A stretch of DNA of 64,000 nt, from positions 1 to 64,000 of the forward strand of contig NZ_FZNZ01000006.1 of the NCBI RefSeq assembly GCF_900187995.1. The letters are read 5' to 3'. Source of the DNA: Prevotella jejuni. Its GTDB lineage: Bacteria; Bacteroidota; Bacteroidia; Bacteroidales; Bacteroidaceae. The notes beneath the pieces were generated by a model. It saw only the letters and a list, made by a program, of their open reading frames with translations. It was not told the DNA's origin and did not search any database. Made by a program: the position numbers and the translations under genes. Positions 63,877-64,000 of the stretch are shown here, one piece after another (positions within the stretch are counted from its first letter, which is position 1; each line of letters begins with the position of its first letter).

Positions 63877-64000
63877 GTTGATAACTAATTGATTTGCTGT
63901 TGATTACATACTTGATTTTTGTATGTGGTTTTGCTGTTAGTTATAGATGTTTTACTCGAAATTATGTAATGATTTTTCAAACCCTTATCTGTAGATTTTC

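Larger units (their letters stand above)
63642..64000. other. 3' gene-less end of the window
   Basis: Contains the lgt terminator (63667-63712) and family E array copy 2 (63762-63876), then AT-rich sequence that runs off the window. Confidence 0.7.

Overview
The window looks like chromosome of an oral-type Prevotella (Bacteroidota). The evidence is SusC/SusD-type outer-membrane systems, Bacteroidota -7 promoter elements (TAnnTTTG) upstream of most transcription units, lipoproteins exported by SPII, a DUF6377 regulator, a Bacteroidota-type acpP-fabF-rnc block, and moderate-to-low GC with AT-rich intergenic regions. No tRNA, rRNA or CRISPR locus was seen. Species assignment is inference.

Layout. 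1-309 is the 3' end of an IS30-family transposase. 1134-3775 carries acpP, fabF and rnc. 4116-20215 is a polysaccharide utilisation locus (PUL): a membrane-anchored DUF6377 regulator and a GH87 alpha-1,3-glucanase-type enzyme on the minus strand, divergent from two accessory proteins, SusC, SusD, a GH71/99-like lipoprotein and a GH97 alpha-glucosidase on the plus strand. I infer alpha-1,3-linked glucan (mutan or similar) as substrate. 20738-24717 holds an outer-membrane beta-barrel receptor and an AAA ATPase whose promoter is overlapped by a 33-bp palindrome. 24858-32133 carries a PAP2-type enzyme, an epimerase, rnr, a HlyIII-type protein, an unknown secreted protein and a C1-family protease lipoprotein. 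34006-35068 is a zinc macrodomain hydrolase followed by the remains of a Sir2-type partner with seven in-frame stops inside the recognisable frame. 35390-39636 carries RNA modification and Fe-S genes (SPOUT methyltransferase with a repeat insertion, sufE, U32 protein, miaB). 39737-55126 is an envelope region: ABC exporter, three membrane alkaline-phosphatase-superfamily transferases, a lipid A acyltransferase and several glycosyltransferases with GtrA/GtrB-like and deacetylase genes. 55852-63641 carries nrdA, nrdB, a DUF3108 protein, ychF and lgt.

The strongest unexplained signal is intergenic. At least five unrelated sequence families form short tandem arrays, and all use the same 22-bp period. 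Family A (core TTTTCATGAAAA, alternating with AAATATTT every 11 bp) occurs as exactly four units at six places plus one single unit. Families B to E (3956, 20402, 27023, and 338/63762) differ in sequence but keep the 22-bp step, and A, C, D and E contain dyad symmetry. None lies inside a gene. Two helical turns per unit suggests a protein array or a structured nucleic acid rather than random minisatellites.

Other notable features are a cluster of DnaA-box-like 9-mers at 60111-60307 (possible origin or DnaA-regulated site) and a 7-bp-type minisatellite inserted in frame into a methyltransferase gene.
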